This document shows positions 1 to 6,950 of a stretch of 24,408 nucleotides of DNA, piece after piece. The notes under the pieces were generated by a model. It had not been told where the DNA came from, made no database searches, and saw only the letters and a program-made list of their open reading frames with translations. This DNA comes from CAZQEZ01 sp964592475 (GTDB taxonomy: Bacteria; Bacteroidota; Bacteroidia; Cytophagales; Cyclobacteriaceae). Every line of letters begins with the position of its first letter. The first letter of the stretch is position 1. The stretch covers positions 1-24,408 of the forward strand of contig CAZQEZ010000064.1 of the NCBI GenBank assembly GCA_964592475.1, given 5' to 3'. Made by a program: the position numbers and the translations under genes.

Positions 1-7
1 GAGTCTG

Positions 8-214
8 GTGAAACTCATTAAATACGAGAAGTTATTTCCTTTATTTTTACTATTTCTTTCTCTTTTGGCAGGTCTTTTGTTTCATGCAGGGACAATGTTG
101 TTAATTGCAATACTGGGCTTTATCTATGTTCTGCTTTCTAAAAAAATAAAATATCGTGCAGGAGGAAATAGGCGATCAAATTTAGCGAATTTTTCTATAA
201 TAGCGCCATTGTAG
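8..214 (+). CDS. small hydrophobic membrane protein, possibly 5'-truncated by the window edge
   Basis: The reading frame starts with GTG at the very edge of the window, and no stop lies upstream of it, so it may be the C-terminal part of a longer protein. As read it has 68 residues: a short basic start (KLIKYEK), two adjacent hydrophobic stretches (about residues 9-26 and 28-44) that could form a membrane hairpin, then a basic tail (KKIKYRAGGNRRS). I do not recognise the family. The tail after the second hydrophobic stretch is polar and unremarkable, so a frameshift near the 3' end is possible. It converges on the methyltransferase gene, whose stop lies 16 bp away. Confidence 0.4.
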   Translation: MKLIKYEKLFPLFLLFLSLLAGLLFHAGTMLLIAILGFIYVLLSKKIKYRAGGNRRSNLANFSIIAPL

Positions 215-230
215 GAAAGGCCGAGGGGAG

Positions 231-1052
231 CTAAGGCTGACTTATACTAAGCAAATGTTTTGCATTGCTAATCATATTATCATCTTCAGCAAATGATATA
301 ATAAATTCGAGCCATTTCTTTTTTTGAATTTCATTCATTTGATGGTATTCATCAAAGCGTTCGCCAAAAATCCCTTCAATACCTATTAGATGTAAAGGTT
401 TTAATCCGGCTTCGTTTAGTAATGGATCTATTTCATGAGGGTTGCTAAAGTAGACATGTGCATCATTAAAGTTCTCCGTTGATTCTACAAAATTTTTATC
501 ATAGCCATATTTCCAAAGATGGTGAGCTCCCTTTTCGTCTAAGATACCATCAGGATTATTTTTCATACCATAAATTAAAGCACCAACACGACTCATAAAA
601 CCTGCAAAAATTTTTCCACCCGGAGCTAGATTATCTTTTGCTTTTTTTAATAAACTTACCCTTTTATCTTTATTAATATAATGATATAAAGGGCCAAGTA
701 AAAGTATAATATCCCATGGTTGTTCCTGCCATAAGTTCGTTTGTAATGCGTCATTGCAATCAATACCGATAATTTTGGGATGATCACCTAGTCTTTTTTT
801 TATCAATTGCATATTATTCTCAGCTATATCACTCATGCCAACTTTATAGCCTTTTTCTAATAGCAAGCGACCATAATGTCCTGTGCCACTGGCAACATCC
901 AACACTTTGGCTCCGGGTTTCAGGTATTTTTCAAGAAAGTGCATAGTTACCGGCACCTCAAATGCATGATATTCGAGTCTCCGGTCTTCTTCTGATACAT
1001 GTTTATTATAAAAATTTTTTACTTGTTCTTGTGACATTAAATTTAAACCCAT
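231..1052 (-). CDS. class I SAM-dependent methyltransferase
   Basis: This encodes a 273-residue class I S-adenosylmethionine methyltransferase; the substrate is unknown. The SAM-binding glycine loop (motif I) is visible at about residues 50-58 as VLDVASGTG, followed by an acidic residue at the end of the next strand (D75 in GMSDIAENN) and a motif IV-like region, WDIILLLGPLYHY, with the look of a small-molecule methyltransferase. The C-terminal half contains the helix-rich cap seen in UbiE/Coq5-like and Methyltransf_25/31 proteins. A second methionine at residue 6 (MSQEQVKNFYNKH, start at 1037) would also be a sensible start and resembles homologue N-termini better. The gene is monocistronic on the minus strand. 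Family assignment is firm; the specific function is not. Confidence 0.85.
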   Translation of the reverse strand: MGLNLMSQEQVKNFYNKHVSEEDRRLEYHAFEVPVTMHFLEKYLKPGAKVLDVASGTGHYGRLLLEKGYKVGMSDIAENNMQLIKKRLGDHPKIIGIDCNDALQTNLWQEQPWDIILLLGPLYHYINKDKRVSLLKKAKDNLAPGGKIFAGFMSRVGALIYGMKNNPDGILDEKGAHHLWKYGYDKNFVESTENFNDAHVYFSNPHEIDPLLNEAGLKPLHLIGIEGIFGERFDEYHQMNEIQKKKWLEFIISFAEDDNMISNAKHLLSISQP

Positions 1053-1062
1053 TGTAGGTTTA

Positions 1063-1224
1063 ATGGTTAATTGCTTTTTAAATTTTTTTTTAATACAATG
1101 GGTTGAGAAAATTTATCTTCAATTTTTTGACATCGATACGGTTGTGTATACTTTACCACCTGGTTATTATACAGAATATTTGCCCGAGGCAATAGAAAAA
1201 GAATCTGATTTTTGGCTTCTATAA
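1063..1224 (+). pseudogene. fragment of a DUF3857/DUF3858 transglutaminase-like protein
   Basis: A 53-codon open frame reads, after an unconvincing AT-rich start, QWVEKIYLQFFDIDTVVYTL followed by PPGYYTEYLPEAIEKESDFW and an immediate stop. The pattern 'F.D...Y.LP.GY..EYLPE...ESDF' is typical of the beta-sandwich region (DUF3857/DUF3858) next to the transglutaminase core in Bacteroidota exported proteins, where the text normally continues as a glycine-tyrosine strand. Here it ends with LL-stop instead. There is no signal peptide and no transglutaminase core, so this is best read as a relic of a deleted gene. The family match is from memory of the motif and has not been searched. Confidence 0.4.
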
Positions 1225-1251
1225 CAACATAAAAAATCAACAAAATAAGTA

Positions 1252-1283
1252 TTGTATATATCTATTGATTTTTTGTAACTTTA
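1252..1283 (+). promoter_or_regulatory. possible Bacteroidota-type promoter without a gene
   Basis: A TTG at 1252-1254 and the octamer TAACTTTA at 1276-1283 (one mismatch to the TAnnTTTG -7 consensus) are separated by 21 bp, close to the usual 19-20. No ORF follows; the next element is a terminator hairpin about 60 bp downstream. The mismatch and AT-rich context make a chance match quite possible. Confidence 0.25.
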
Positions 1284-1341
1284 AAGTATAATTTAACAAA
1301 CACGTATTTTTTCAACTATAAACATCCTAGAAGCATTTTTT

Positions 1342-1382
1342 AAAGCAGGAATTTCATTCCGATTTTCCTGCTTTTATTTTTT
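1342..1382 (+). terminator. rho-independent terminator in a gene-poor gap
   Basis: A perfect 10-bp stem, AAAGCAGGAA (1342-1351) with TTCCTGCTTT (1365-1374), encloses a 13-nt loop and is followed by TATTTTTTA. It does not belong to any intact gene: the preceding plus-strand frame is only the DUF3857-like fragment. It may be the surviving terminator of the lost gene, or the 3' end of a small RNA started near 1290. Confidence 0.65.
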
Positions 1383-1489
1383 ATGCTCATCCCTCAATTA
1401 TTAATCTTTCTAAATGACATGTTAATTCCTTAGACTTCTCATCCTTTTCCATCTTCACAGGTAAAATGCAATAAAATCCTACCTCTCAT

Positions 1490-1507
1490 ATAAAATTTAA
1501 ATTTTAT
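1490..1507. promoter_or_regulatory. 18-bp perfect AT palindrome upstream of the J-domain gene
   Basis: The sequence ATAAAATTTAAATTTTAT is its own reverse complement and ends about 30 bp before the J-domain protein start. It could be an operator, but in such AT-rich DNA long AT palindromes arise easily. Besides this palindrome, the 1225-1538 stretch holds only the possible promoter and terminator listed separately. Confidence 0.2.
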
Positions 1508-1538
1508 CCGTTTTTATCCATATTCACTCAACCATCAA

Positions 1539-2357
1539 ATGGAGCAATATTATCGAAAACTTGGTTTGGCACCAGGTGCCAGCCAGCAGGAAATAAAAAA
1601 AGCTTACCGGCAACTGGTAAAAAAGTACCATCCGGATGTAAATAAGAGCCTCAAGTCCACAGGTCAATTTATAGAAATACATGAAGCTTATATTGCAATT
1701 ACCGGTAAGCAAGTATCCGCTCCAGTACATGAAACTTATGATAATAGCAGCTGGCACGACTATGATGAGGCGTATGAAATAAGACGGAAAGCATGGGAAT
1801 ATGTAAAGCAGCAAAGGCAAGAGCGTGAACAAGATATGCAAGATGCTTTGAATAAAGTTTACAAGATATTTAATGGCGTTTTAATAGTTGCCGCTGTATT
1901 TAATCTTCTTCTCATATTAGATTATGTTTTGCCGTATCAATCTGTTGAAGATAAATTTATAAAAGTAGAATGGATGGGCAAAACTGAAAACATGGATGAT
2001 ATGGAAGCTTTTTTAAAAGCCGATGGAGCAATTACTTTATACACTGAAGTTCACAATTATGCCATAAGTGTTTATCCTAATGTGCAACTTCAAATTGCTG
2101 ATGATGATACCCAAATTACCCGTACTACTTTATTCAACAAAGTAATTAAGGCTACAGCTACAAATTATCGTAATGAAGTTTTTTTATTTCAGCCAGCCTT
2201 CAGTATTTATCACGGATTTATCTATCTGATTCCAGCGTTTTTAGTAGGAAGTTTCATATATTTTAAGCTCAAATACGAAAATCAAAATAAAATTAATCTA
2301 CTAATAATCATTGGTTTTATTATTGTAACTCAATTTTACATTTTTTTCACCGTATAA
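1539..2357 (+). CDS. membrane-anchored J-domain (DnaJ-like) protein
   Basis: The N-terminal 55 residues are a J domain: YYRKLGLAPGASQQEIKKAY, then the diagnostic HPD tripeptide at residues 31-33 (KKYHPDVNK) and helix III ending in EAY. J domains stimulate the ATPase of Hsp70 (DnaK). The rest is not DnaJ-like: there is no Gly/Phe linker, zinc finger or CTD. Instead come a charged helix (residues 65-105, rich in R/K/E/Q), a membrane segment (about 112-131), a soluble beta-rich section (about 135-215) and two more membrane segments (about 224-246 and 254-272). The protein therefore probably recruits DnaK to the inner membrane; the client is unknown. Total length is 272 residues. The start is supported because the J domain begins immediately. 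Confidence 0.85.
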   Translation: MEQYYRKLGLAPGASQQEIKKAYRQLVKKYHPDVNKSLKSTGQFIEIHEAYIAITGKQVSAPVHETYDNSSWHDYDEAYEIRRKAWEYVKQQRQEREQDMQDALNKVYKIFNGVLIVAAVFNLLLILDYVLPYQSVEDKFIKVEWMGKTENMDDMEAFLKADGAITLYTEVHNYAISVYPNVQLQIADDDTQITRTTLFNKVIKATATNYRNEVFLFQPAFSIYHGFIYLIPAFLVGSFIYFKLKYENQNKINLLIIIGFIIVTQFYIFFTV

Positions 2358-2482
2358 TTTTTGATACCACATTGGTAAGATTTATACTATAATTAAAGAA
2401 ATATATTGCCTGAAAGCACCTAATTTCAACCTTTATCGTTCACATTAAGTAAATATAAAATAACTACAACCATCTATCAACT

Positions 2483-5098
2483 ATGAAAAAAGTATTTTTT
2501 GTGCTATTGGCCATCATTGGCCTTATCCTGCTTACAGCCATAGTAGGCCCCCTTATTTTCAAAGACGAAATAAAAGCGAGGGTAGAAAAGGAAATTGATA
2601 ACAATATTAAAGCAGAAGCTTATTTTGGTGAGTTTGGCTTGTCCGTTTTTCGCAATTTTCCCAATGTAACAGCCTCTCTGAATGATTTTGGTATAGTTGG
2701 TATTGAACCCTTCCAGGGCGATACCTTAGCATCAATAGGCTCACTGCATATTGTTCTCGACATTGGCAGTGTATTGTTTGGCGACCAGATAAAGATTAAT
2801 CGTATAGAATTGACCAAGCCCGAATTGATGCTGATAGTACTTGAAGATGGCACAGCTAATTATGATATAGCTGTAGAATCGGAAGAGGAAACTACTCCTG
2901 CTGATACAACTGAAACCACTTTCAGCATAAGCGTGCAAAGCTGGGAAATTACTGATGGACATCTAGCTTATTACGATTTAAGTACCAACATGCTTACCGA
3001 TATCAAAGGTCTTAATCATGAAGGAAGCGGCGATTTTAATCAAGATATTTTCGATATGTCTACCTTTACTTCCATTGAAAAATTTACTTTCAATTTTGAT
3101 GATGTGAATTACATGTCAGATAAAAAAATAGAAGCTGATGTAACCTTAAACATGAACCTGACTGAAAGCAAATACACATTTTTGGATAACGAATTTAAAA
3201 TTAATGATTTTGGATTTATTGTAGATGGTTTTGTGGCTATGCCTGAAGAAGCCATTGATATGGATCTAAACTTGAAATCAGACAAAAATTCTTTCAAAAG
3301 TTTAATATCGCTGATACCGGGTGTATATGTAGAAGGATATGAAAATGTAGAAGCCACTGGCAACTTTCAATTTGATGGTAAAATCAGCGGTACCTACAAC
3401 GATTCCACTAACCAAATGCCTGGTTACAATATCAACTTGATGGTAGACCAGGGTTATATTAAATATCCTGAATATCCTATACCTGTAAAAGATATAATAA
3501 TAAACACTACCGTTAAAAATGAAACAGGCCAGATGAAGGATGGCATAGTAGAAGTGACTAAGTTTTCGATGAATGTAGATGGAAAAGCATTTTCAGCTAA
3601 CATGTGGCTAAAGAACTTTGATAACATGCAATGGAAGCTTAGTGCAGATGGAGCTATTGATCTCACCACTATAATGGCGATGATAGATATGCCCGATATG
3701 ACGCTTAAAGGACTCATAGAAGCAGACATAGTAACAGAAGGAAGTATGAGTGCGGTAGAAGCAGAAAGATATGATCAACTACCGACCAGCGGCAACATTC
3801 AAGTTACTGATTTTTATTTTCAAAGTGAAGATCTTCCACAGGGATTTGCAATTACTAATGCTGCTACTAATATTGATCCTCGTCAGATCAACATTTCAAA
3901 TTTTGATGGTAAGATAGGTTCCTCAGACATGAAGATAACCGGCCAAATATCCAACTATTTAGCTTATGCAATGGCTGAAAATGAAGTGCTGCAAGGCAAC
4001 ATGACATTAAATTCAAAACAATTTAATGTAAATGAATGGATGACCGATGATGAAACAGAGGAAGTAGAAGAAGATACTAGTGAACTATCGATAATTGAGA
4101 TTCCTAAAAATATCGCCTTTGTATTCAATGCCAGTTTACAGGAAGTACTTTATGATAATCTGATCCTTAAGGATATGAATGGTAAAATGATAGTGAAAAA
4201 CGGTATTTTAAGCCTTGAAAATTTAACATTCAATACTTTGGGCGGGCAATTTGGACTGACTGGTAGCTACAATACGCAAAACATCGATAACCCACTTTTT
4301 GATTTTGCTTTCGATATTCAGAATCTGGGCTTTGGCGAAGCTTTTCAAAATTTTAATACCATACAGGCCATGGCGCCCATTGCTCAAAACCTGAACGGTA
4401 AGTTTAATACCAATTTCAAATTGGCAGGTGCCTTGCAGCCAGATATGATGCCCAATTACAGTACTCTGGTAGGCGCCGGAGTAATATCTGTGATAAACGC
4501 CGCCATTACCGATTCAAAAATTATCAATGGCATTACCTCACTCACCAAGCTGAAAAACACTGACAAAGTGTCCATAAAAGATGCAGTTTTGAATGCCGAA
4601 GTAAAAGGTGGCGAAGTATTTTGGGAGCCGTTTGATGTAAAATTCGGCAATGTAGAATCTACTATTTTGGGTAGCAATAGCCTTGATGGAGGCATTGATT
4701 TTCTGGTGAAAATGGATGTACCTGCAGGTGCAGTAGGCTCGGCTGTAAATCAAGCCATTGCACAGTTATCAGGAAGCAATGCTCCCGCTTCCTCTAATTT
4801 GAAAGTTAATTTAGCTGTAGGCGGCACTTACAACGATCCTAAAGTTAAGTTGGCAAGTACCGAAGCAGGGGAAAGTACTACTTCTGAAGCAAAAGCAGCC
4901 CTAAAAGACCGTGTAGATGAAACAAAAGAGCAGGTAAAAGCAGAAGTAAAAGAAGAATTGGAACAAAGAAAAGAAGAAGTAAAAGACCAGCTTAACAAAG
5001 AAGGTGAAAAGGTAGAAGAAAAAGTAAAAGAAGAAGCCAAGGAAGAGGTAGAAAAAGCCAAGGATAAATTAAAGAAATATTTTAAAGGTGGTAAATAA
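2483..5098 (+). CDS. AsmA family protein with Lys/Glu-rich C-terminal tail
   Basis: The 871-residue product begins with a single membrane segment (about residues 4-26, VFFVLLAIIGLILLTAIVGP), then the AsmA-like start (LIFKDEIKARVEKEIDNNIK, FGLSVFRNFPNVTASL). The following 750 residues are repetitive beta-strand sequence, consistent with the long hydrophobic beta-groove of AsmA/TamB-type proteins, anchored in the inner membrane and facing the periplasm. In proteobacteria such proteins act in phospholipid transport to the outer membrane; that role here is by analogy. Residues from about 793 onward form a highly charged, K/E/A-rich helix ending KKYFKGGK, likely a coiled coil or a segment lying along peptidoglycan or membrane. 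The region 'VGAGVISVINAAITDSKIIN' marks the conserved C-terminal AsmA domain. The gene stands alone and ends at a strong terminator shared with the convergent response regulator. Confidence 0.88.
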   Translation: MKKVFFVLLAIIGLILLTAIVGPLIFKDEIKARVEKEIDNNIKAEAYFGEFGLSVFRNFPNVTASLNDFGIVGIEPFQGDTLASIGSLHIVLDIGSVLFGDQIKINRIELTKPELMLIVLEDGTANYDIAVESEEETTPADTTETTFSISVQSWEITDGHLAYYDLSTNMLTDIKGLNHEGSGDFNQDIFDMSTFTSIEKFTFNFDDVNYMSDKKIEADVTLNMNLTESKYTFLDNEFKINDFGFIVDGFVAMPEEAIDMDLNLKSDKNSFKSLISLIPGVYVEGYENVEATGNFQFDGKISGTYNDSTNQMPGYNINLMVDQGYIKYPEYPIPVKDIIINTTVKNETGQMKDGIVEVTKFSMNVDGKAFSANMWLKNFDNMQWKLSADGAIDLTTIMAMIDMPDMTLKGLIEADIVTEGSMSAVEAERYDQLPTSGNIQVTDFYFQSEDLPQGFAITNAATNIDPRQINISNFDGKIGSSDMKITGQISNYLAYAMAENEVLQGNMTLNSKQFNVNEWMTDDETEEVEEDTSELSIIEIPKNIAFVFNASLQEVLYDNLILKDMNGKMIVKNGILSLENLTFNTLGGQFGLTGSYNTQNIDNPLFDFAFDIQNLGFGEAFQNFNTIQAMAPIAQNLNGKFNTNFKLAGALQPDMMPNYSTLVGAGVISVINAAITDSKIINGITSLTKLKNTDKVSIKDAVLNAEVKGGEVFWEPFDVKFGNVESTILGSNSLDGGIDFLVKMDVPAGAVGSAVNQAIAQLSGSNAPASSNLKVNLAVGGTYNDPKVKLASTEAGESTTSEAKAALKDRVDETKEQVKAEVKEELEQRKEEVKDQLNKEGEKVEEKVKEEAKEEVEKAKDKLKKYFKGGK

Positions 5099-5118
5099 GT
5101 AGATTAGGCTATAAAAAT

Positions 5119-5155
5119 AAAAATCCGGTCAACTAGGAAGTACCGGATTTTTTTC
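5119..5155. terminator. bidirectional terminator between asmA-like gene and response regulator
   Basis: Stem AAATCCGGT (5121-5129) pairs with ACCGGATTT (5142-5150) around a 12-nt loop. A T-run follows on the plus strand and, because of the upstream A-run, also on the minus strand, so it can serve both convergent genes. Confidence 0.8.
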
Positions 5156-5181
5156 TTTATCAGTATTATCAAATAATCGAA

Positions 5182-5598
5182 TCATTTGAATAAGCCATTT
5201 AAAAAACCTTTTTTACTGTTCTTTCGCTCTTCAAATATTAGAAATCGAGAAATTGCCACATCTATTTGATTAAATGCGTTCTCATCTTTTATCACGTAAT
5301 CAAATGCTCCTGATTTCAGTGAATTTACCGCCACTTCTATATCTTCCTGACCGGAGAGAAAAATAACCGGGGCAGGATAATCATTGATTTTCAAGTAATG
5401 CAATAATTCTAAGCCATTCATTTGACCGGCCAAATCATAATCCAATATAATAAGGTGAGCCTTTTCTTTATGAACAAGCATATCCTCGGCAGTGGCAAAA
5501 GCTGTTACGTTGTAATTTTTATCATCAAAATGACTTTTGATCATTTCCTGGTAAAATAAATTATCTTCTACAATTATTATATTCTTTTCTTCTTTCAT
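5182..5598 (-). CDS. stand-alone receiver-domain response regulator
   Basis: This is a 138-residue CheY-like receiver with no output domain. The acidic pair is E11-D12 (IIIVEDN), the phospho-acceptor is D53 (LIILDYDLAG), the switch residue is S82 (VIFLSGQED) and the conserved lysine is K104 (YVIKDEN). All residues needed for phosphorylation are therefore present. After the receiver there is only a short basic tail (EERKNSKKGFLNGLFK). No histidine kinase is encoded nearby, so partner and output are unknown; single-domain receivers usually act through protein-protein contact or a phosphorelay. The gene converges on the AsmA-family gene and shares its terminator. Confidence 0.88.
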   Translation of the reverse strand: MKEEKNIIIVEDNLFYQEMIKSHFDDKNYNVTAFATAEDMLVHKEKAHLIILDYDLAGQMNGLELLHYLKINDYPAPVIFLSGQEDIEVAVNSLKSGAFDYVIKDENAFNQIDVAISRFLIFEERKNSKKGFLNGLFK

Positions 5599-5912
5599 TT
5601 ATTCCCTTTCATTTCATCCCAACCATCATTATAACAGCCATAATAATGCCAAAGTTGAAATATTTGCAATAAAGTTATCTCCTAAAGCATTTTAAGTAAA
5701 AATTTAATTTTTAATTTTCCATTTTTTGGAAAATATTTTTAAAAATAAAATTTTGACTTTCTAAGCCGTTAATTCTATATTCACAGTAATTTTTTGATTA
5801 TTTAGCTAAGTATTTCACTTATCATATAATTAAACTTGCAGAATAAAGTTTAAAAGCTGAAAATTGATCTACAACTTGCAAATTCTTAATTAATTATAAA
5901 ATCTACTTAACA
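5599..5912. other. AT-rich spacer upstream of the response regulator
   Basis: No ORF is supported here. It contains a small hairpin (TTTTCC 5715-5720 with GGAAAA 5728-5733) directly followed by a 14-bp AT palindrome at 5734-5747. The response-regulator promoter should lie at the left end on the minus strand, but I cannot point to a convincing box. Confidence 0.4.
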
Positions 5913-6068
5913 TGTTTGAAGAACCAGGTAAAAACAGACCCTCATTCACCCGGTCAAATTAGAGCTTATGCACCATTAGAAAATGTTGATGCATTTTACC
6001 AGGCATTTGATGTACAAGAAGGCGATCGTCACTACAGGCCAGATAGTAGCCGGGTATACATCTGGTAA
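5913..6068 (+). pseudogene. C-terminal remnant of an M13 (neprilysin/PepO) metallopeptidase gene
   Basis: The frame reading through 5919-6068 gives KNQVKTDPHSPGQIRAYAPL and then ENVDAFYQAFDVQEGDRHYR, ending PDSSRVYIW-stop. This is the hallmark C-terminus of M13 zinc peptidases: the 'D.HSPG..R..G.L.N...F..AF....GD..Y......V.IW' tail that closes the active-site domain. The HExxH and ExxxD zinc motifs lie well upstream of this tail in intact enzymes and are absent; the upstream DNA is AT-rich noncoding. An ATG at 5912 is in another frame and hits a stop after 16 codons. A strong terminator directly follows. This is thus the 3' end of a deleted gene. The family call comes from motif recognition. 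Confidence 0.75.
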
Positions 6069-6089
6069 ATAAGTTTAATACTATTGTGA

Positions 6090-6120
6090 AAACCCCGGGG
6101 CACTAGGTCCGGGGTTTACT
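6090..6120. terminator. GC-rich bidirectional terminator
   Basis: Stem AAACCCCGG (6090-6098) pairs with CCGGGGTTT (6109-6117) around a 10-nt loop, 22 bp after the M13 remnant stop and just past the stop of the minus-strand DUF547 gene. Short T-runs flank it on both strands. It probably served the lost peptidase gene and still serves the DUF547 gene. Confidence 0.75.
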
Positions 6121-6122
6121 CA

Positions 6123-6839
6123 TTAATTCACCTCATTTAAGCTCCAATCATATTCGTAAAATTTTACTTTATAGTCATCAGGAATTTTATTATCACGATA
6201 TTGATTGATGTAGGCGATTATATTATCATTGTTTTGCAAAAAGTCTTTCCGATACCACGAGAATATCTGCGATAGCTGCACTTGCTCTTTTTTTTCAAAT
6301 AAGCGGATGAAGTTTTCATCATTTAAAGCTTTCCGGGTAATATCGTTGAGTTGTTTATCAATTTTATCAGGCTGGTAAGCAAAAGATGCCAAGGGTGGAC
6401 ATCCATCGGCAGCGCATACCAGGGCAAAATGCATGCGACTATCGTAAAAATTGGGGAATAAATATTTTTTTTCCAGTTCATCAAGGGTCATCTCCTTACC
6501 AGCTACCTGATGATTCCAGTTATCAAAAAATCCAGCAACTTGCAGAGGTCCATTTATCGGATATTTTTCTATTACTTGCTGGATGGCTAGTACATTGTAA
6601 GCATTAATATAAAATGCTTTATGAAAAGATTCACTTTTACCGGTCAAATCGATGTTTTTAATTTCATCAACCATTTTCTGTAATTGTTCAGGGTTGTTAT
6701 TGATAGCAGCATAATCTACTTTACCAGATTTAACATATTGGCTAAAAAACATGTTAGCCTGTTGAAAAAAGATATATTGTGCAACTAAATTGGGATTAAT
6801 GATAATGACGAGCAATACAGAAGTAATTAATTTTTTCAT
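6123..6839 (-). CDS. exported DUF547 domain protein
   Basis: The 238-residue product starts with a cleavable signal peptide (MKKLITSVLLVIIINPNLVA, then Q), so it is exported. The remainder matches the DUF547 fold: FYINAYNVLAIQQVIEKYPI (about residues 92-111), HFALVCAADGCPPLASFAY (about 137-155) with a conserved CxxxxC pair, and a C-terminal IFSWYRKDF motif. DUF547 is a papain-like/transglutaminase-like fold family without a well-defined reaction in bacteria. The gene is single, divergent from lplA, and ends at the GC-rich terminator. Confidence 0.85.
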   Translation of the reverse strand: MKKLITSVLLVIIINPNLVAQYIFFQQANMFFSQYVKSGKVDYAAINNNPEQLQKMVDEIKNIDLTGKSESFHKAFYINAYNVLAIQQVIEKYPINGPLQVAGFFDNWNHQVAGKEMTLDELEKKYLFPNFYDSRMHFALVCAADGCPPLASFAYQPDKIDKQLNDITRKALNDENFIRLFEKKEQVQLSQIFSWYRKDFLQNNDNIIAYINQYRDNKIPDDYKVKFYEYDWSLNEVN

Positions 6840-6888
6840 AATTTTTTTATATGTTTTAACGCAATTGAATTGATAGTGGGTATATTTT

Positions 6889-6910
6889 CATTGTCAGCTT
6901 TAAGACAATG
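6889..6910. promoter_or_regulatory. hairpin in the DUF547/lplA divergent spacer
   Basis: CATTGTC (6889-6895) and GACAATG (6904-6910) are a perfect 7-bp inverted repeat with an 8-bp spacer, between two divergent genes and about 40 bp before lplA. It could be an operator for either gene. No T-run follows, so it is not a terminator. Confidence 0.25.
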
Positions 6911-6950
6911 CTGTTAACAATTATTAATTTTTTTAAATTTTAAATTTAAT

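Noticed and set aside
4828..5061. Ser/Phe/Thr-rich minus-strand frame opposite the end of the AsmA-family gene.
   Set aside because: It is the antisense of the K/E-rich coding tail; Lys/Glu codons read as Phe/Leu/Ser on the other strand.
5734..5747. AT palindrome TATTTTTAAAAATA as a replication or attachment site.
   Set aside because: Pure A/T palindromes of this size are common in such AT-rich spacers, and nothing else marks a site.
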